64,000 nucleotides of DNA from Pseudomonas allokribbensis (GCF_014863605.1 NZ_CP062252.1:1683001-1747000); one strand, 5' to 3'. Counted from the first letter of the stretch, positions 42,801 through 51,800 are shown. Made by a program: numbers and translations. Notes: a model not told the origin generated them from the letters alone.

Positions 42801-43479
42801 GATGGAAAAACTGGTCCGGCGCGCGATCGGCATGTGTGACCGGGTCGTGGTGTCCACGGCGCCGTTGGGTAACGCACTGTCGAGCATGCACAGCGACATC
42901 CGCGTGGTCCCGAACATGCTGGCCAAAAACATGTGGAGCGATTTGCGCAGCCAGCGCCGTACCTCGAAAAAACCTCGGGTCGGCTGGGGCGGTGGCACCA
43001 GCCACCACGGTGACCTGGCGGTGATCGCCGATGTGGTGCGCGAATTGGCCAATGAAGTCGACTGGGTGTTTTTCGGCATGTGCCCGGACGATCTGCGGCC
43101 GTACATGCATGAGTTCCACGGCGTGATCGGCCTCGATGTGTACCCGGCGAAACTGGCCAGCCTCAATCTGGATCTGGCGCTGGCACCGCTGGAGTTCCAC
43201 ATCTTCAACGACTGCAAGAGCAACCTGCGTCTGTTGGAGTACGGCGCCTGTGGCTACCCGGTGATCTGCACCGACACCGAGGCCTATCGCGGTTACCTGC
43301 CGTGCACCCGGATCAAGACCAACACCACGGATGAGTGGCTGCAGGCGATCCGCATGCACCTGGCCGATCCGGACGCCAGCTACCGCATGGGCGACGAGTT
43401 GCGTGAGGTCGTGTTGCGCGACTACGTCTTGCGCGGCGACAACCTGCGTTACTGGGAAAACGGCTGGCTGGCGGACTGA
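39820..43479 (+). CDS. Giant multidomain glycosyltransferase (GT2 + degenerate GT2 + GT2 + GT4-like)
   Basis: The 1219-residue protein has an N-terminal GT2 domain (~24-260, VSLVIPAFNPRFFERALLSAV with DDD at CDDDQ), a weaker GT2-like block (~360-560), a second GT2 domain (~590-850, SIVIVSKDQTAAVQRCVESL, then ADNGS-type LLLVDNGSQG) and a C-terminal GT4-like domain (~885-1210, VGWGGGTSHHGDL, LEYGACGYPVICTDTEAYRG). It lies between flgL and the sugar genes and probably assembles the flagellin glycan chain. The start is uncertain: ATG 39820 has no good ribosome-binding site, and a GTG at 39883 directly before the first domain is an alternative. Confidence 0.85.
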   Translation: MSLAVSRARFSERARTACEPAVNSLPLVSLVIPAFNPRFFERALLSAVSQGYGNLEVIVCDDSRGNEIETTVASVIESSGVAVRYVRNARTLGLVGNLHACLEQAQGEFIKFLCDDDQLFGTCIERQAQVLIDQQDVNLVLAQRLFWDADDRPLPSRLENTPLSPVCGLFKGDDLLAIFENFPVNILGGFSNALFRRADVLELLPALTTPETCFVATLDFALYVCLLRRGNLVVSNHVLSVERLYAERLSGQQAMRDAAYTERQWLSQMLKARSGESAPAPGWVRYVPITKAQESPQVWEELPLSRTLGTKQTTQDWHVGVSSVSFAELYAQWLACRNLTEGQRELLPDTLAAWPRVPKIVPLIIDEQGSRSALDLTLQSLEAQEYLPELTLVLSASCTETQLEERVLRMPLQEDWQQQINELLPQLEGADWFYLLRAGDRLVVPALLVMAERIALSRTVTCLYSDEGGLSEGESTEPVFKPDFNLDLMRSYPYVGRALAFERERFLALGGFDSAFGELAPHDVLWRMVENDGTQVIGHISEVLLESAFDLAKWLSEPQMADGNSQLISAHLDRLGIAHEIRNGASALLNRVDYHHGRQPLVSIVIVSKDQTAAVQRCVESLLEKTAYAEYELLLVDNGSQGVEAQTWFDGMAQLGSERIRVLDCPQQDNMAAVRNLAVSQARGEYVLLLNPYAVITHGDWLAEMLNHAQRPEVGVVGAKLFNPDGRVLHAGLILGLQGPAGVPFYGESLQATGYMYRLLVAHDLSAVGSDCLMVRKAVFDSVNGLDEQALAQSLNEVDLCLRVGQEGYLVVWTPYAQLALGAQPAQAPKEGEEAALGQEQETFYRRWLPVVARDPAYNANLSLNGLGGSSFSLDPGLRTGWSPFSQPQLPKILALPVNASAIGHYRVTQPLIELEAAGRALGRIHYNLPTIIEVERQSPDVIILQGRYAEAPINEIPSLQKYSSARRIYELDDYVIDVPHRNAHIRNMPNKDEMEKLVRRAIGMCDRVVVSTAPLGNALSSMHSDIRVVPNMLAKNMWSDLRSQRRTSKKPRVGWGGGTSHHGDLAVIADVVRELANEVDWVFFGMCPDDLRPYMHEFHGVIGLDVYPAKLASLNLDLALAPLEFHIFNDCKSNLRLLEYGACGYPVICTDTEAYRGYLPCTRIKTNTTDEWLQAIRMHLADPDASYRMGDELREVVLRDYVLRGDNLRYWENGWLAD

Positions 43480-43509
43480 CCGGTCCACGGACGCTACCCC
43501 CAAAAAAAC

Positions 43510-43537
43510 AGGCGACTTTTGCAGTCGCCTTTTTTTC
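43510..43537 (+). terminator. Rho-independent terminator after the large glycosyltransferase
   Basis: AGGCGACT (43510-43517) pairs perfectly with AGTCGCCT (43523-43530) around TTTGC, followed by seven T. It separates the glycosyltransferase from the RTX gene. Confidence 0.92.
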
Positions 43538-43710
43538 ACCTCGAAATTCGTATTTGTATCAACTCGGATACTTTTTTTGCCCGGCACCTCAAGCCGCAAT
43601 TCTCTGTCGATACCCCTTGATAGCCGGTCTCGGACGATTGACGCAGAGGGGGCGAGCGGTGCCCGGGATTGCAGGTTTCCAGCCTCAACAACAACGCAAG
43701 GAAGAAGCAA

Positions 43711-46119
43711 ATGTCAGTAGTAAATGGAACGAGTGATGTGGATTACCTGATGGGCACCGATGGTAATGACGAACTCTATGGACTGGAGTCGGATGACCAG
43801 TTGATCGGCAGTGGCGGATCGGACGTGCTGGATGGGGGCGAGGGGTTTGATACGGCGGACTATCGCGTGCTGTCTTCGGCAGTCAATGTCGAGATCGGCA
43901 ATGACGCGTGGACTGTCACGGGCGCCGAGGGCAAGCGCGATACCTTGCTCAATGTCGAGAAAGTCATCGGTACATCTTTCAACGACACCTTCACTGGCAA
44001 CGTTGCCGGTGTGACGCTGGACGGTAGCTGGGGTGACGATGTGTACATCGTCGGCAGCGAAGGCGTGACCATCATCGAAGAAAGCTACGGCGGTTACGAC
44101 GAACTTCGCACCAGTCTCAACACCATCAAGATGGACCCCTTCATCGAGAAACTGACCTTCACCGGTACGGGTGATTTCAAGGCCTACGGCAGTGACACCG
44201 ACAACGAGATCATCGGCGGTGCCGGCAACGACTGGCTGTGGGGCGGCGACGGGGCGGATCACTTCGTGGGTGGCGAAGGTTTCGATACCGTCAGCTACAG
44301 CGACAGCCTCGAGGGAGTGAGGGTTTCGGACTGGAACAACTACGACGGGTTGACCATTGCCTACGGAGACACCTTCACCGATATCGAAGCCATTGAAGGC
44401 TCGAAGTTCGATGATCTGATCTATCGCTTCGAAGGGTCGATGATCATTGACGGTTCCGATGGCTACGACACGGTGAGCTACCAATGGAACCCGGGGCCGG
44501 TCACCATCGAGATCGGCAGTGGTATCAATGCAGTGGGCGACACCTTTCGCAATGTCGAAAAGATCATCGGCACCAACAATGCAGATCAGTTCACCGCCAA
44601 CATCGGTGGCGTGACCCTGGCCGGTGGCGGTTGGAACGATGTGTACTTCATCAACAGCACCGGTGTGACCATCGAAGAAGTCGAGGGCTTCATGGGCGGC
44701 ACCGATCAGGTGTACACCACGCTGTCGGTGATGCACCTGGATCCGTTCGTTGAAAACCTCACGTACACCGGGACCGGCGACTTCACCGGCTACGGCAACG
44801 ACACCTGGAACACGATCGTTGGCGGCAGTGGCAACGACGTGCTGTTCGGCGGTGCCAAAGGTGATTCCTTCGACGGTGGCGACGGTATCGATGTGCTCAG
44901 CTACGGCGACAGCACGGTCGCCATGACGCTGAACTGGGCAACCCGGGAATTCTCGGGGATCGCTGACGGCGATACGTTCCAGAATATCGAGATCATCCGT
45001 GGCAGTGACTTCAACGACACCTTTTACGCCAACGGCATGTCCTGGTTTTTTGGCCTGGACGGCGGACAGGGGCAGGATCTGCTCAGTTTCAAATACGCCT
45101 TCATGCCGATGACGATCGACCTGAGCGGTGCCGCTTACAAACCTTTGAATTCGGTCCCTGAATACACCGGGATCGAATTGATCGAGGGTAGTCAGTATTT
45201 TGATGACTTCATCGGTTCGGCCGGCAATGAAACGTTCATCGGAGGTGGCGGCGGTGATTCGATCGATGGTCGCGATGGCATCGATAACGTCTGGTACCTC
45301 ACCAGTGCCTCGGCGGTAGAGATCAATCTGCAGACCGGCATCAACCTGGGTGGTGATGCGCAGGGCGATACGCTGACCAATGTCGAAGGCGTGATGGGCA
45401 GCCATTTCGACGACACCTTGACCGGCAACGAAGCGGACAACTACCTGGAAGGCGGGCGCGGCAGCGATCTGATCAATGGCGGTGACGGCAACGACGTTAT
45501 CTACGGCGGCCTGGTGTCCGACATCGGACCGTTCAGCCTCGAAGGTGTGGCCGATAATGCGCAGGCCGATCAGTTGTATGGCGGTGCGGGCGACGATGTG
45601 ATTGTCGGTGCCGAAAACGATCTGGGTACCAACGCATTCGGTGAGGACGGCAATGACACCGTGACAGTGTTCAACGGCAGCGCCATCGGCGGTATCGGCG
45701 ACGACGTATTGACCGGCAAGGGCAGCACCTACTCGTTGTTCGGTGGCGAGGGTGACGACCGGTTGATTCTCAACCTTGCCGGCCAGCAGGCCTCCGGTGG
45801 TTTCGCCAATGGCGGTGAAGGTGATGACACTTACGTGGTGAATACCTCCGGTCTGGTGGTGATTCAGGACGGCGGCACCAGCCTGAACGACACCCTGATC
45901 CTGAACACCATTGCCAATGCCAGCCAGTTGAACGTGACCCGTATCGGCGACGACGCCTATTTGCACAGCGCCAATGACGGCAGCGTCGGTGCGCCGACCA
46001 GTGGTGTGAAACTGGCAGGCTGGTATGCGGGCTTCAACAACATCGAGCACATCCAGACCGCGGATGGCCAGGCCTACAGCCTGCCAGCCGCTGCCGACGG
46101 GTTTGCCCTGTTCGGTTGA
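43711..46119 (+). CDS. RTX-repeat calcium-binding protein, predicted type I secreted
   Basis: From the ATG at 43711 (AAGGAAGAAG upstream) the protein is 802 residues, acidic and almost free of Cys. Repeated GGxGxDxLxGG nonapeptides occur near residues 34-50, 168-195, 370-396, about 510-525, 585-605, 625-640 and 680-690, the calcium-binding beta-roll signature. Two ~140-residue modules (58-198 and 264-400) are clear duplicates. There is no signal peptide, and the hydrophobic C-terminal end (ADGFALFG) suits type I secretion. I see no protease, lipase or adhesin catalytic motif. Secretion genes are not in the window. Its own transcription unit is bounded by terminators on both sides. Confidence 0.8.
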   Translation: MSVVNGTSDVDYLMGTDGNDELYGLESDDQLIGSGGSDVLDGGEGFDTADYRVLSSAVNVEIGNDAWTVTGAEGKRDTLLNVEKVIGTSFNDTFTGNVAGVTLDGSWGDDVYIVGSEGVTIIEESYGGYDELRTSLNTIKMDPFIEKLTFTGTGDFKAYGSDTDNEIIGGAGNDWLWGGDGADHFVGGEGFDTVSYSDSLEGVRVSDWNNYDGLTIAYGDTFTDIEAIEGSKFDDLIYRFEGSMIIDGSDGYDTVSYQWNPGPVTIEIGSGINAVGDTFRNVEKIIGTNNADQFTANIGGVTLAGGGWNDVYFINSTGVTIEEVEGFMGGTDQVYTTLSVMHLDPFVENLTYTGTGDFTGYGNDTWNTIVGGSGNDVLFGGAKGDSFDGGDGIDVLSYGDSTVAMTLNWATREFSGIADGDTFQNIEIIRGSDFNDTFYANGMSWFFGLDGGQGQDLLSFKYAFMPMTIDLSGAAYKPLNSVPEYTGIELIEGSQYFDDFIGSAGNETFIGGGGGDSIDGRDGIDNVWYLTSASAVEINLQTGINLGGDAQGDTLTNVEGVMGSHFDDTLTGNEADNYLEGGRGSDLINGGDGNDVIYGGLVSDIGPFSLEGVADNAQADQLYGGAGDDVIVGAENDLGTNAFGEDGNDTVTVFNGSAIGGIGDDVLTGKGSTYSLFGGEGDDRLILNLAGQQASGGFANGGEGDDTYVVNTSGLVVIQDGGTSLNDTLILNTIANASQLNVTRIGDDAYLHSANDGSVGAPTSGVKLAGWYAGFNNIEHIQTADGQAYSLPAAADGFALFG

Positions 46120-46148
46120 TCCGGTCGATTCACTGAAACCGCTCGATG

Positions 46149-46186
46149 AAAGGGATGGGTCCGGCAACGGACTCATCCCTTTTTTC
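46149..46186 (+). terminator. Rho-independent terminator after the RTX gene
   Basis: A 15-bp stem (46149-46163 with 46168-46182, one G-T wobble) closes on GCAA and runs into six T residues. Confidence 0.92.
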
Positions 46187-46222
46187 ATGCCCGTGTCCCC
46201 ATCGACGCAGCGTCGGCGGAGC

Positions 46223-46238
46223 TGGCGCGTTTCCTGCA
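46223..46238 (+). promoter_or_regulatory. Sigma-54-like promoter of the CDP-sugar operon
   Basis: TGGCGCG-TTTC-CTGCA carries GG (46224-46225) and GC (46236-46237) spaced by exactly 10 bases and matches TGGCACG-N4-TTGCA at all but two positions. It lies 136 bases upstream of rfbF, just after the RTX terminator. This would tie sugar synthesis to the RpoN/FleQ flagellar programme. Confidence 0.6.
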
Positions 46239-46373
46239 AGTCCCCCTCAAATCGCCATAAAACGAGCGCTCGCGGTCATTGCACCTGCGCCCGGACCGGC
46301 AGAAAGGTTTAGCCAGAAGGCCGCAAAGCTCATAAAGCCGCGCGCAGCCCTGTGACGAACGAGAGGGGAGACC

Positions 46374-47147
46374 ATGAAGGCAGTTATTTTGGCGGGTGGC
46401 CTGGGCACTCGCATCAGTGAAGAGTCGCACCTCAAGCCCAAACCGATGATCGAAATCGGCGGCAAGCCAATTCTCTGGCACATCATGAAACAGTATTCCG
46501 CACACGGAATTCATGACTTCGTGATTTGCCTTGGCTACAAGGGCTACGCGATCAAGGACTTCTTCGCCAACTACTTCCTGCACACCTCCGACGTGACGTT
46601 CGACATGCGTGAAAACCGCATGGACGTTCACCAGAACTACAGCGAGCCGTGGCGCGTGACGCTGATCGACACCGGTGAGGAAACCATGACCGGTGGCCGT
46701 CTGCGCCGCGCCGCACGCTATCTGGAAAACGAAAAAGCCTTCTGCTTCACTTATGGCGACGGTGTCTCGGACCTGAACATCAGCTCGTTGGTGGATTTCC
46801 ACCTGACCCACGGTAAGTTGGCGACTGTCACCGCCGTACAGCCGCCGGGACGTTACGGCGCGCTGAACCGTGAAGGCGATCGCGTACTGGGGTTCACTGA
46901 AAAACCCCGTGGCGACGGTGGCTGGATCAATGGCGGATTCTTTGTGTTGTCGCCGAAAGTCCTGCCGCTGATCGAAGGCGACGAGACGTCGTGGGAGTCC
47001 GGTCCGCTGGATGGCCTGGCCGAGCGTGGCGAGCTGATGGCTTATCAGCACGACGGTTTCTGGCAACCGATGGATACCCTGCGCGACAAGAATCACCTCG
47101 AAGCGCTGTGGCAGACCGGGGAGGCCCCATGGAAGCAATGGGACTGA
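46374..47147 (+). CDS. rfbF: Glucose-1-phosphate cytidylyltransferase
   Basis: This 257-residue nucleotidyltransferase opens with [38 protein letters not shown], which is diagnostic of RfbF/DdhA. It makes CDP-glucose from CTP and glucose-1-phosphate, the first step of CDP-deoxysugar synthesis. GAGAGGGGAG precedes the ATG at 46374. The rfbG start overlaps its end by 19 bases. Confidence 0.95.
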   Translation: MKAVILAGGLGTRISEESHLKPKPMIEIGGKPILWHIMKQYSAHGIHDFVICLGYKGYAIKDFFANYFLHTSDVTFDMRENRMDVHQNYSEPWRVTLIDTGEETMTGGRLRRAARYLENEKAFCFTYGDGVSDLNISSLVDFHLTHGKLATVTAVQPPGRYGALNREGDRVLGFTEKPRGDGGWINGGFFVLSPKVLPLIEGDETSWESGPLDGLAERGELMAYQHDGFWQPMDTLRDKNHLEALWQTGEAPWKQWD

Positions 47148-48211
47148 GTCCGGAATTCTGGCGCGGCAAGCGGGTTCTGGTCACCGGTCACACCGGTTTC
47201 AAGGGCAGCTGGCTGACCCTGTGGCTGCAAAGCCTCGGCGCGCAAGTCAGCGGTTTTTCCCTCGACCCGTCGACCGAGCCGAGCCTGTTCGAACTGGCGC
47301 GGGTGCACGAAGGCATCAACGACCAGCGTGGCGACCTGCGTGACCTCGGCGCCTTGCTCGAGATCATCGCCGACACCGAGCCTGAGATCGTCCTGCACCT
47401 GGCGGCCCAGCCGCTGGTGCGCGAAGGTTATCGCGATCCGCTCGGCACGTATTCCAGCAACGTCATGGGCACCCTGAACCTGCTCGAAGCGATTCGTCAG
47501 GTCGGTTGTGTGCGGGCCTGTGTGCTGGTGACCACCGACAAGGTCTACGCCAACAAGGAATGGCTGTGGCCCTACCGCGAAGACGAAGCCCTCGGTGGAC
47601 ACGACCCTTACAGCAGCAGCAAGGCCTGCTGCGAGTTGTTGGCGCAGTCTTATGCCGCGTCGTTCTTTCCGGCCGACAAGTACGCCGAGCACGGCTTGGC
47701 CCTGGCCACCGCGCGCGCTGGCAACGTCTTGGGCGGCGGCGACTTCGCCCCTGAGCGCCTGATTCCCGACGTACTGAAAGCCTGGTCGGCCGACGAGCCG
47801 GTGACCCTGCGTTACCCGCAAGCCGTGCGCCCATGGCAACACGCGCTGGAGCCGCTGGCCGGCTACCTGCAACTGGCCGCCGGGCTCTACGAAGAAGGCC
47901 CGGAATACGCCGGGGCGTGGAACTTCGGCCCGGGCGAAACGGACATGTGCAGCGTCGGCGAAGTGGTCGAACTGCTCGCCAATCGCTGGCCACAGGCCCG
48001 TGGTCTGCGCATCGAACCGAGCGAACTGCACGAAGCCGGTCTGCTGCGTCTGGACAGCAGCCGCGCCCGTCAGGTCCTTGGCTGGCAACCGCGCTGGTCG
48101 CTGCAGCAATGCCTGACCCAGACCCTCGACTGGCACCTGGCGTGGCAGAACGGCGACGACATGCGCACCGTCACTCTCGGTCAACTGAACCTGTACCGGG
48201 GCGCGCTGTGA
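47129..48211 (+). CDS. rfbG: CDP-glucose 4,6-dehydratase
   Basis: I place the start at ATG 47129 (GGGAGG upstream), giving 360 residues. It is an extended short-chain dehydrogenase: the NAD motif [10 protein letters not shown], the YSSSK catalytic Tyr/Lys ([13 protein letters not shown]) and [15 protein letters not shown] with the catalytic Thr. It converts CDP-glucose to CDP-4-keto-6-deoxyglucose. An alternative ATG lies 9 bases further in. It overlaps rfbF by 19 bases and the epimerase gene by 4. Confidence 0.94.
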   Translation: MEAMGLSPEFWRGKRVLVTGHTGFKGSWLTLWLQSLGAQVSGFSLDPSTEPSLFELARVHEGINDQRGDLRDLGALLEIIADTEPEIVLHLAAQPLVREGYRDPLGTYSSNVMGTLNLLEAIRQVGCVRACVLVTTDKVYANKEWLWPYREDEALGGHDPYSSSKACCELLAQSYAASFFPADKYAEHGLALATARAGNVLGGGDFAPERLIPDVLKAWSADEPVTLRYPQAVRPWQHALEPLAGYLQLAAGLYEEGPEYAGAWNFGPGETDMCSVGEVVELLANRWPQARGLRIEPSELHEAGLLRLDSSRARQVLGWQPRWSLQQCLTQTLDWHLAWQNGDDMRTVTLGQLNLYRGAL

Positions 48212-48768
48212 GCGAGTTTTCCTTGAAACAGTTGCCGCTGGCCGGGTTGTTCAGCGTCCAGCACAAGCGCTTCGAAGATCAGCGCGGGCACTTCGCCCGG
48301 CTGTTCTGCGAGGGCAGCCTGAGTGCGTTCGGCGCCGAGTTTCACATCCGCCAGATCAACCACTCCTGCACTCGCGAAAAGGGCAGTGTGCGCGGTTTGC
48401 ATTACCAGAACGCCAACGCGCCGGAAGCCAAGTTGATCACCTGCCTGCGCGGTGAAGTGTGGGACGTGGCGGTGGACCTGCGCCCGGACTCCGAAACCTT
48501 CCTGCACTGGCACGCCGAGCACCTGAAGGCCGGCGACGGTCGCAGCCTGTTGATTCCGGCCGGCTTCGCCCATGGTTTCCAGACCCTCACCGAGGATGCC
48601 GAGCTGCTTTACCTGCACAGCGCCGATTACGCGCCGGAGCACGAGGCCGGCCTGTCGGTGAACGATCCACGGCTGGCGATTGCCTGGCCGTTGCCTGTCA
48701 ATAATTTGTCAGCGCGTGATTCCAGCCATCCCGCGCTCGATCAACACTTTGCTGGAGTGCGTCTATGA
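48208..48768 (+). CDS. NDP-4-keto-6-deoxyhexose 3,5-epimerase-like protein (RmlC/RfbC family)
   Basis: The GTG at 48208 overlaps the rfbG stop (GTGA) and gives 186 residues. The cupin-fold RmlC family is evident from RGHFARLFCEGSLSAFG, INHSCTREKGSVRGLHYQ with the catalytic His, the VWDVAVDLRPDS strand and IPAGFAHGFQTLTEDAELLYLHS. In this operon it probably epimerises CDP-4-keto-6-deoxyglucose at C3 and/or C5 rather than a dTDP sugar. It overlaps the next gene as ATGA. Confidence 0.85.
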   Translation: MSEFSLKQLPLAGLFSVQHKRFEDQRGHFARLFCEGSLSAFGAEFHIRQINHSCTREKGSVRGLHYQNANAPEAKLITCLRGEVWDVAVDLRPDSETFLHWHAEHLKAGDGRSLLIPAGFAHGFQTLTEDAELLYLHSADYAPEHEAGLSVNDPRLAIAWPLPVNNLSARDSSHPALDQHFAGVRL

Positions 48769-49991
48769 ACTGCCGTGGGTGCGCCGCACCGCTGAGCCTG
48801 CCGCTGATTGACCTCGGCACCTCGCCACCGTCCAACGCCTACGTGCACGCCGATCGGCTGGAACAGGCCGAACATTGGGTGCCATTGAAGGTCGCCGTGT
48901 GCCAGCAATGCTGGTTGGTCCAGACCGAGGATTACACCAGCGCCGACAGCCTGTTCGATGCCGAGTACGCCTACTTCAGTTCGTTCTCCAGCACCTGGCT
49001 GGCCCATGCCGAACGCTATGTGGCCGAGATGGTCGAGCGCTTTGGCCTGACGGCTGACAGCCGCGTGGTGGAAGTCGCCGCCAACGACGGTTACCTGCTG
49101 CAGTACGTAGCCGGTCGCGGTATCCAGTGCCTGGGCGTCGAGCCGACTCGCAGCACCGCGCAGGCAGCGCGGGAAAAAGGCCTGGAGATTCGTGAACTGT
49201 TCTTCGGTCGCGACACCGCAGCACAGTTGAAAAGCGAAGGCTGGGGCGCCGATCTGATGGCCGCCAACAACGTGCTGGCCCACGTGCCGGACATCAACGA
49301 CTTCCTCGGTGGTTTCGCCGCGCTGCTCAAGCCGACCGGCGTTGCCACCTTCGAATTCCCGCAACTGCTGACGCTGATGGCCGGCGCGCAGTTCGACACG
49401 CTGTACCACGAGCACTATTCCTACCTGTCCCTGACCGCCGTGCAAACGCTGTGCGAGCGCAACGGTCTGGAAGTGTTCGACGTCAGCCCGTTGACCACCC
49501 ATGGCGGATCGTTGCGGGTGTTCGTGCAGCGCAAGGATGGCGAACGCCGTGCCGTGCAACCGGCGGTTCAGCAGCAGTTGCAGGCCGAACTCGACGCTGG
49601 CGTGAAAACCGCCGGGTACTACGCGACGCTGGCGCCGGCTGCCGAAAACATCAAGCACCAGCTGCTGCGCTTCCTGTTGCAGGCCAAGGCCGAGGGCAAG
49701 CGTGTGGTCGGTTATGGCGCGGCAGCCAAGGGCAACACCTTGCTCAACTACGCCGGCGTGAGAGCGGATCTGTTGGCGTGGGTCGCCGATGCCAACCCGC
49801 ACAAACAGGGCAAATTCCTGCCGGGCAGCCGCATTCCGATCGTGGCACCCGAGCGCATTGCGCAAGAGCGGCCGGACTACATTCTGGTTCTGCCCTGGAA
49901 CCTGTTGAGCGAAGTGACGCAACAACTGGCCGAAGCCAAAACATGGGGTGCACGCTTTGTCGTCGCCGTTCCGGAGTTGAGCATTCAATGA
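48765..49991 (+). CDS. SAM-dependent sugar C-methyltransferase (TylC3/EryBIII-like)
   Basis: The 408-residue enzyme has the N-terminal zinc-type motif CRGCAAPLSLPLIDLGTSPPSNAY and CQQCWLVQTEDY, a SAM-binding methyltransferase domain (VVEVAANDGYLLQYV near residue 105), and a C-terminal domain with VGYGAAAKGNTLLNYAG. This three-part layout is that of 3-C-methyltransferases acting on 4-ketosugars, which make branched-chain sugars such as mycarose. The substrate is presumably the CDP-4-keto-6-deoxyhexose from the preceding genes. The start overlaps the epimerase stop (ATGA). Confidence 0.85.
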   Translation: MNCRGCAAPLSLPLIDLGTSPPSNAYVHADRLEQAEHWVPLKVAVCQQCWLVQTEDYTSADSLFDAEYAYFSSFSSTWLAHAERYVAEMVERFGLTADSRVVEVAANDGYLLQYVAGRGIQCLGVEPTRSTAQAAREKGLEIRELFFGRDTAAQLKSEGWGADLMAANNVLAHVPDINDFLGGFAALLKPTGVATFEFPQLLTLMAGAQFDTLYHEHYSYLSLTAVQTLCERNGLEVFDVSPLTTHGGSLRVFVQRKDGERRAVQPAVQQQLQAELDAGVKTAGYYATLAPAAENIKHQLLRFLLQAKAEGKRVVGYGAAAKGNTLLNYAGVRADLLAWVADANPHKQGKFLPGSRIPIVAPERIAQERPDYILVLPWNLLSEVTQQLAEAKTWGARFVVAVPELSIQ

Positions 49992-51109
49992 GCAGAATCC
50001 ACTACACCAAACCGAGTGTCGGCGAACTCGAAGCGCAATATGCCCTGGATGCCGTGCAGAACGGCTGGGGCGCGCGTTGCTACGAATACCTGACCCGCTT
50101 CGAGCACGGCTTCGCCGAGCATCTGGGTGCGACCTATGCAATCGCCACCTCCAGTTGCACCGGGGCCTTGCACATGGGCATGGCGGCATTGGGTGTTGGC
50201 GCCGGCGATGAAGTGATCCTGGCCAATACCAACTGGATCGCTTCGGCGGCGCCGATCACTTACCTGGGGGCGACCCCGGTCTTTGTCGATGTGCTGGCCG
50301 ATAGCTGGTGCCTGGATCCGCAACAGGTCAGAAACGCGATCAGCCCGCGCACCAAAGCCATTCTGGCGGTTCACCTTTACGGCAATCTTTGCGACATGGA
50401 TGCCTTGCTGGCCATCGGCAAGGAGTTCGGCATTCCCGTGATCGAGGACGCGGCCGAAGCCATCGGTTCGCAATGGCGTGGCAAGGCGGCGGGTTCGCTC
50501 GGTGCCTTCGGCGCCTTTTCGTTCCACGGCACCAAGACCATGACTACCGGCGAAGGCGGCATGTTCGTCACCTCGGACAAGGCCTTGTACGAGCGCGTGC
50601 TGACCCTGTCCAACCACGGCCGGGTCGCGGGCAGTACCAAGCAGTTCTGGCCGGAATTCGTCGGCTTCAAATACAAGATGAGCAACCTGCAGGCGGCGGT
50701 CGGCTGCGCTCAGGTCGAGCGCATCGAAGAGTTGATCGAGCGCAAGCGGGCGATTTTCGCCAACTATGCGCAGGCGCTTGAAGGTGTGCCGGGCGTATCG
50801 CTCAATCCGGAACCGGCCCATGGGCGCAATGGTTACTGGATGCCGACCGTGGTGTTCGATGCCGACACCGGCATCCATCGCGATCAGTTGATTGCGGCTT
50901 TCCAGGCGGCGGATATCGACGCCCGGGTGTTTTTCTGGCCGCTGTCGTCGCTGCCGATGTTCAGCGAATACGTGGTCGACACCCCGCTGGCGTTCGCGTT
51001 GCCCGAGCGTGCCTTCAACCTGCCGAGTTATCACGAAATGACTGACGCCGATCAGCAGCGCGTGGTGCAAGTGGTGCTCGACTTGCTGGCCAGCAGGAAA
51101 GCACCGTGA
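49988..51109 (+). CDS. DegT/DnrJ/EryC1/StrS aminotransferase
   Basis: The 373-residue sugar aminotransferase overlaps the methyltransferase stop (ATGA). The PLP lysine lies in FGAFSFHGTKTMTTGEGGM; because Lys is present at this site, it is an aminotransferase and not an RfbH-type 3-dehydratase, which has His there. The N-terminus resembles GDP-perosamine synthase (HYTKPSVGELEAQYALDAVQNGWG). It would aminate C4 of the keto sugar. The following acyltransferase overlaps its stop. Confidence 0.88.
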   Translation: MSRIHYTKPSVGELEAQYALDAVQNGWGARCYEYLTRFEHGFAEHLGATYAIATSSCTGALHMGMAALGVGAGDEVILANTNWIASAAPITYLGATPVFVDVLADSWCLDPQQVRNAISPRTKAILAVHLYGNLCDMDALLAIGKEFGIPVIEDAAEAIGSQWRGKAAGSLGAFGAFSFHGTKTMTTGEGGMFVTSDKALYERVLTLSNHGRVAGSTKQFWPEFVGFKYKMSNLQAAVGCAQVERIEELIERKRAIFANYAQALEGVPGVSLNPEPAHGRNGYWMPTVVFDADTGIHRDQLIAAFQAADIDARVFFWPLSSLPMFSEYVVDTPLAFALPERAFNLPSYHEMTDADQQRVVQVVLDLLASRKAP

Positions 51110-51771
51110 AGATGTATCTGTTGGGCGCCGCCAACCCGGAAGCGGTGCGCATGCTGCAGGCCGTCAAGCGCAGCACGCCGAACATCGAGTTTGCGTTTCT
51201 CGATAACGATCCGCGCAAGCACGGCACGCTGTTTTATGGCGTGCCGGTGGTCGGCGGTTCGGAGCGGGTGGCCGAACTCAATGGGCCGGACGTGCGCTTC
51301 GTCAATCTGATCACCGGCAGTACCCGTTTACGCTACGAAACCACCTGCCAGTTGGTCGAGGCTGGTGCGCGACTGGGTCAGTTCATCCACCCCGGCATCG
51401 ACCTGAGCATGATTCGCATGGGGCAGGGCAGTTACCTGCAGGAAGGCGTGTTGATGCAGGCCGAGGTCGAACTCGGTGACAACACCAGCATCAGTGCCGG
51501 CAGTGTGGTGGGGCACGAGGGACGGATCGGCCACTCGGTGTTCATGGCGCCCGGCGTCTGTATCGCCGGCTGCGTGGAGATCGGTGACGGCACCTTCATC
51601 GGTACCAACGCCACGATCCTGCCGCGTCTGCGCATTGGTCGCTGGGTGACCATCGGCGCGGGTGCCGTGGTGACGAAAGATGTCCCGGATTTTTCGGTCG
51701 TGGTGGGCAATCCCGCCAGGATCATCAAGAACAACACGGTGCCTTACCCGGACGCCAAGGTGTTCAAGTAA
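51106..51771 (+). CDS. Sugar N/O-acyltransferase of the PglD/NeuD type
   Basis: The GTG start at 51106 overlaps the aminotransferase stop. Residues 1-~85 form a Rossmann-like PglD_N domain, and the rest is a left-handed beta helix with hexapeptide repeats (LGDNTSISAGSVVGHEGRIG, IGDGTFIGTNATILPRLRIG, VTIGAGAVVTKDV). Such enzymes acetylate the new amino group of a 4-amino sugar. The last residues NNTVPYPDAKVFK are an unusual basic tail. The next gene starts 29 bases later, with its own ribosome-binding site. Confidence 0.87.
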   Translation: MKMYLLGAANPEAVRMLQAVKRSTPNIEFAFLDNDPRKHGTLFYGVPVVGGSERVAELNGPDVRFVNLITGSTRLRYETTCQLVEAGARLGQFIHPGIDLSMIRMGQGSYLQEGVLMQAEVELGDNTSISAGSVVGHEGRIGHSVFMAPGVCIAGCVEIGDGTFIGTNATILPRLRIGRWVTIGAGAVVTKDVPDFSVVVGNPARIIKNNTVPYPDAKVFK

Positions 51772-51800
51772 GCCGTTTCCCGAATTTTTGGAGAGTTGCA

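Noticed and set aside
43838..45800. Regularly spaced repeats that could be mistaken for a tandem-repeat array
   Set aside because: They are codon-level RTX repeats of a protein; spacing and sequence vary and no spacer-repeat structure of a CRISPR array is present.
43714..46239. An open frame of more than 800 codons on the strand opposite the RTX gene
   Set aside because: It mirrors the RTX gene with its period, has no ribosome-binding site, no family resemblance, and arises because the high-GC repeats avoid stop codons on both strands.
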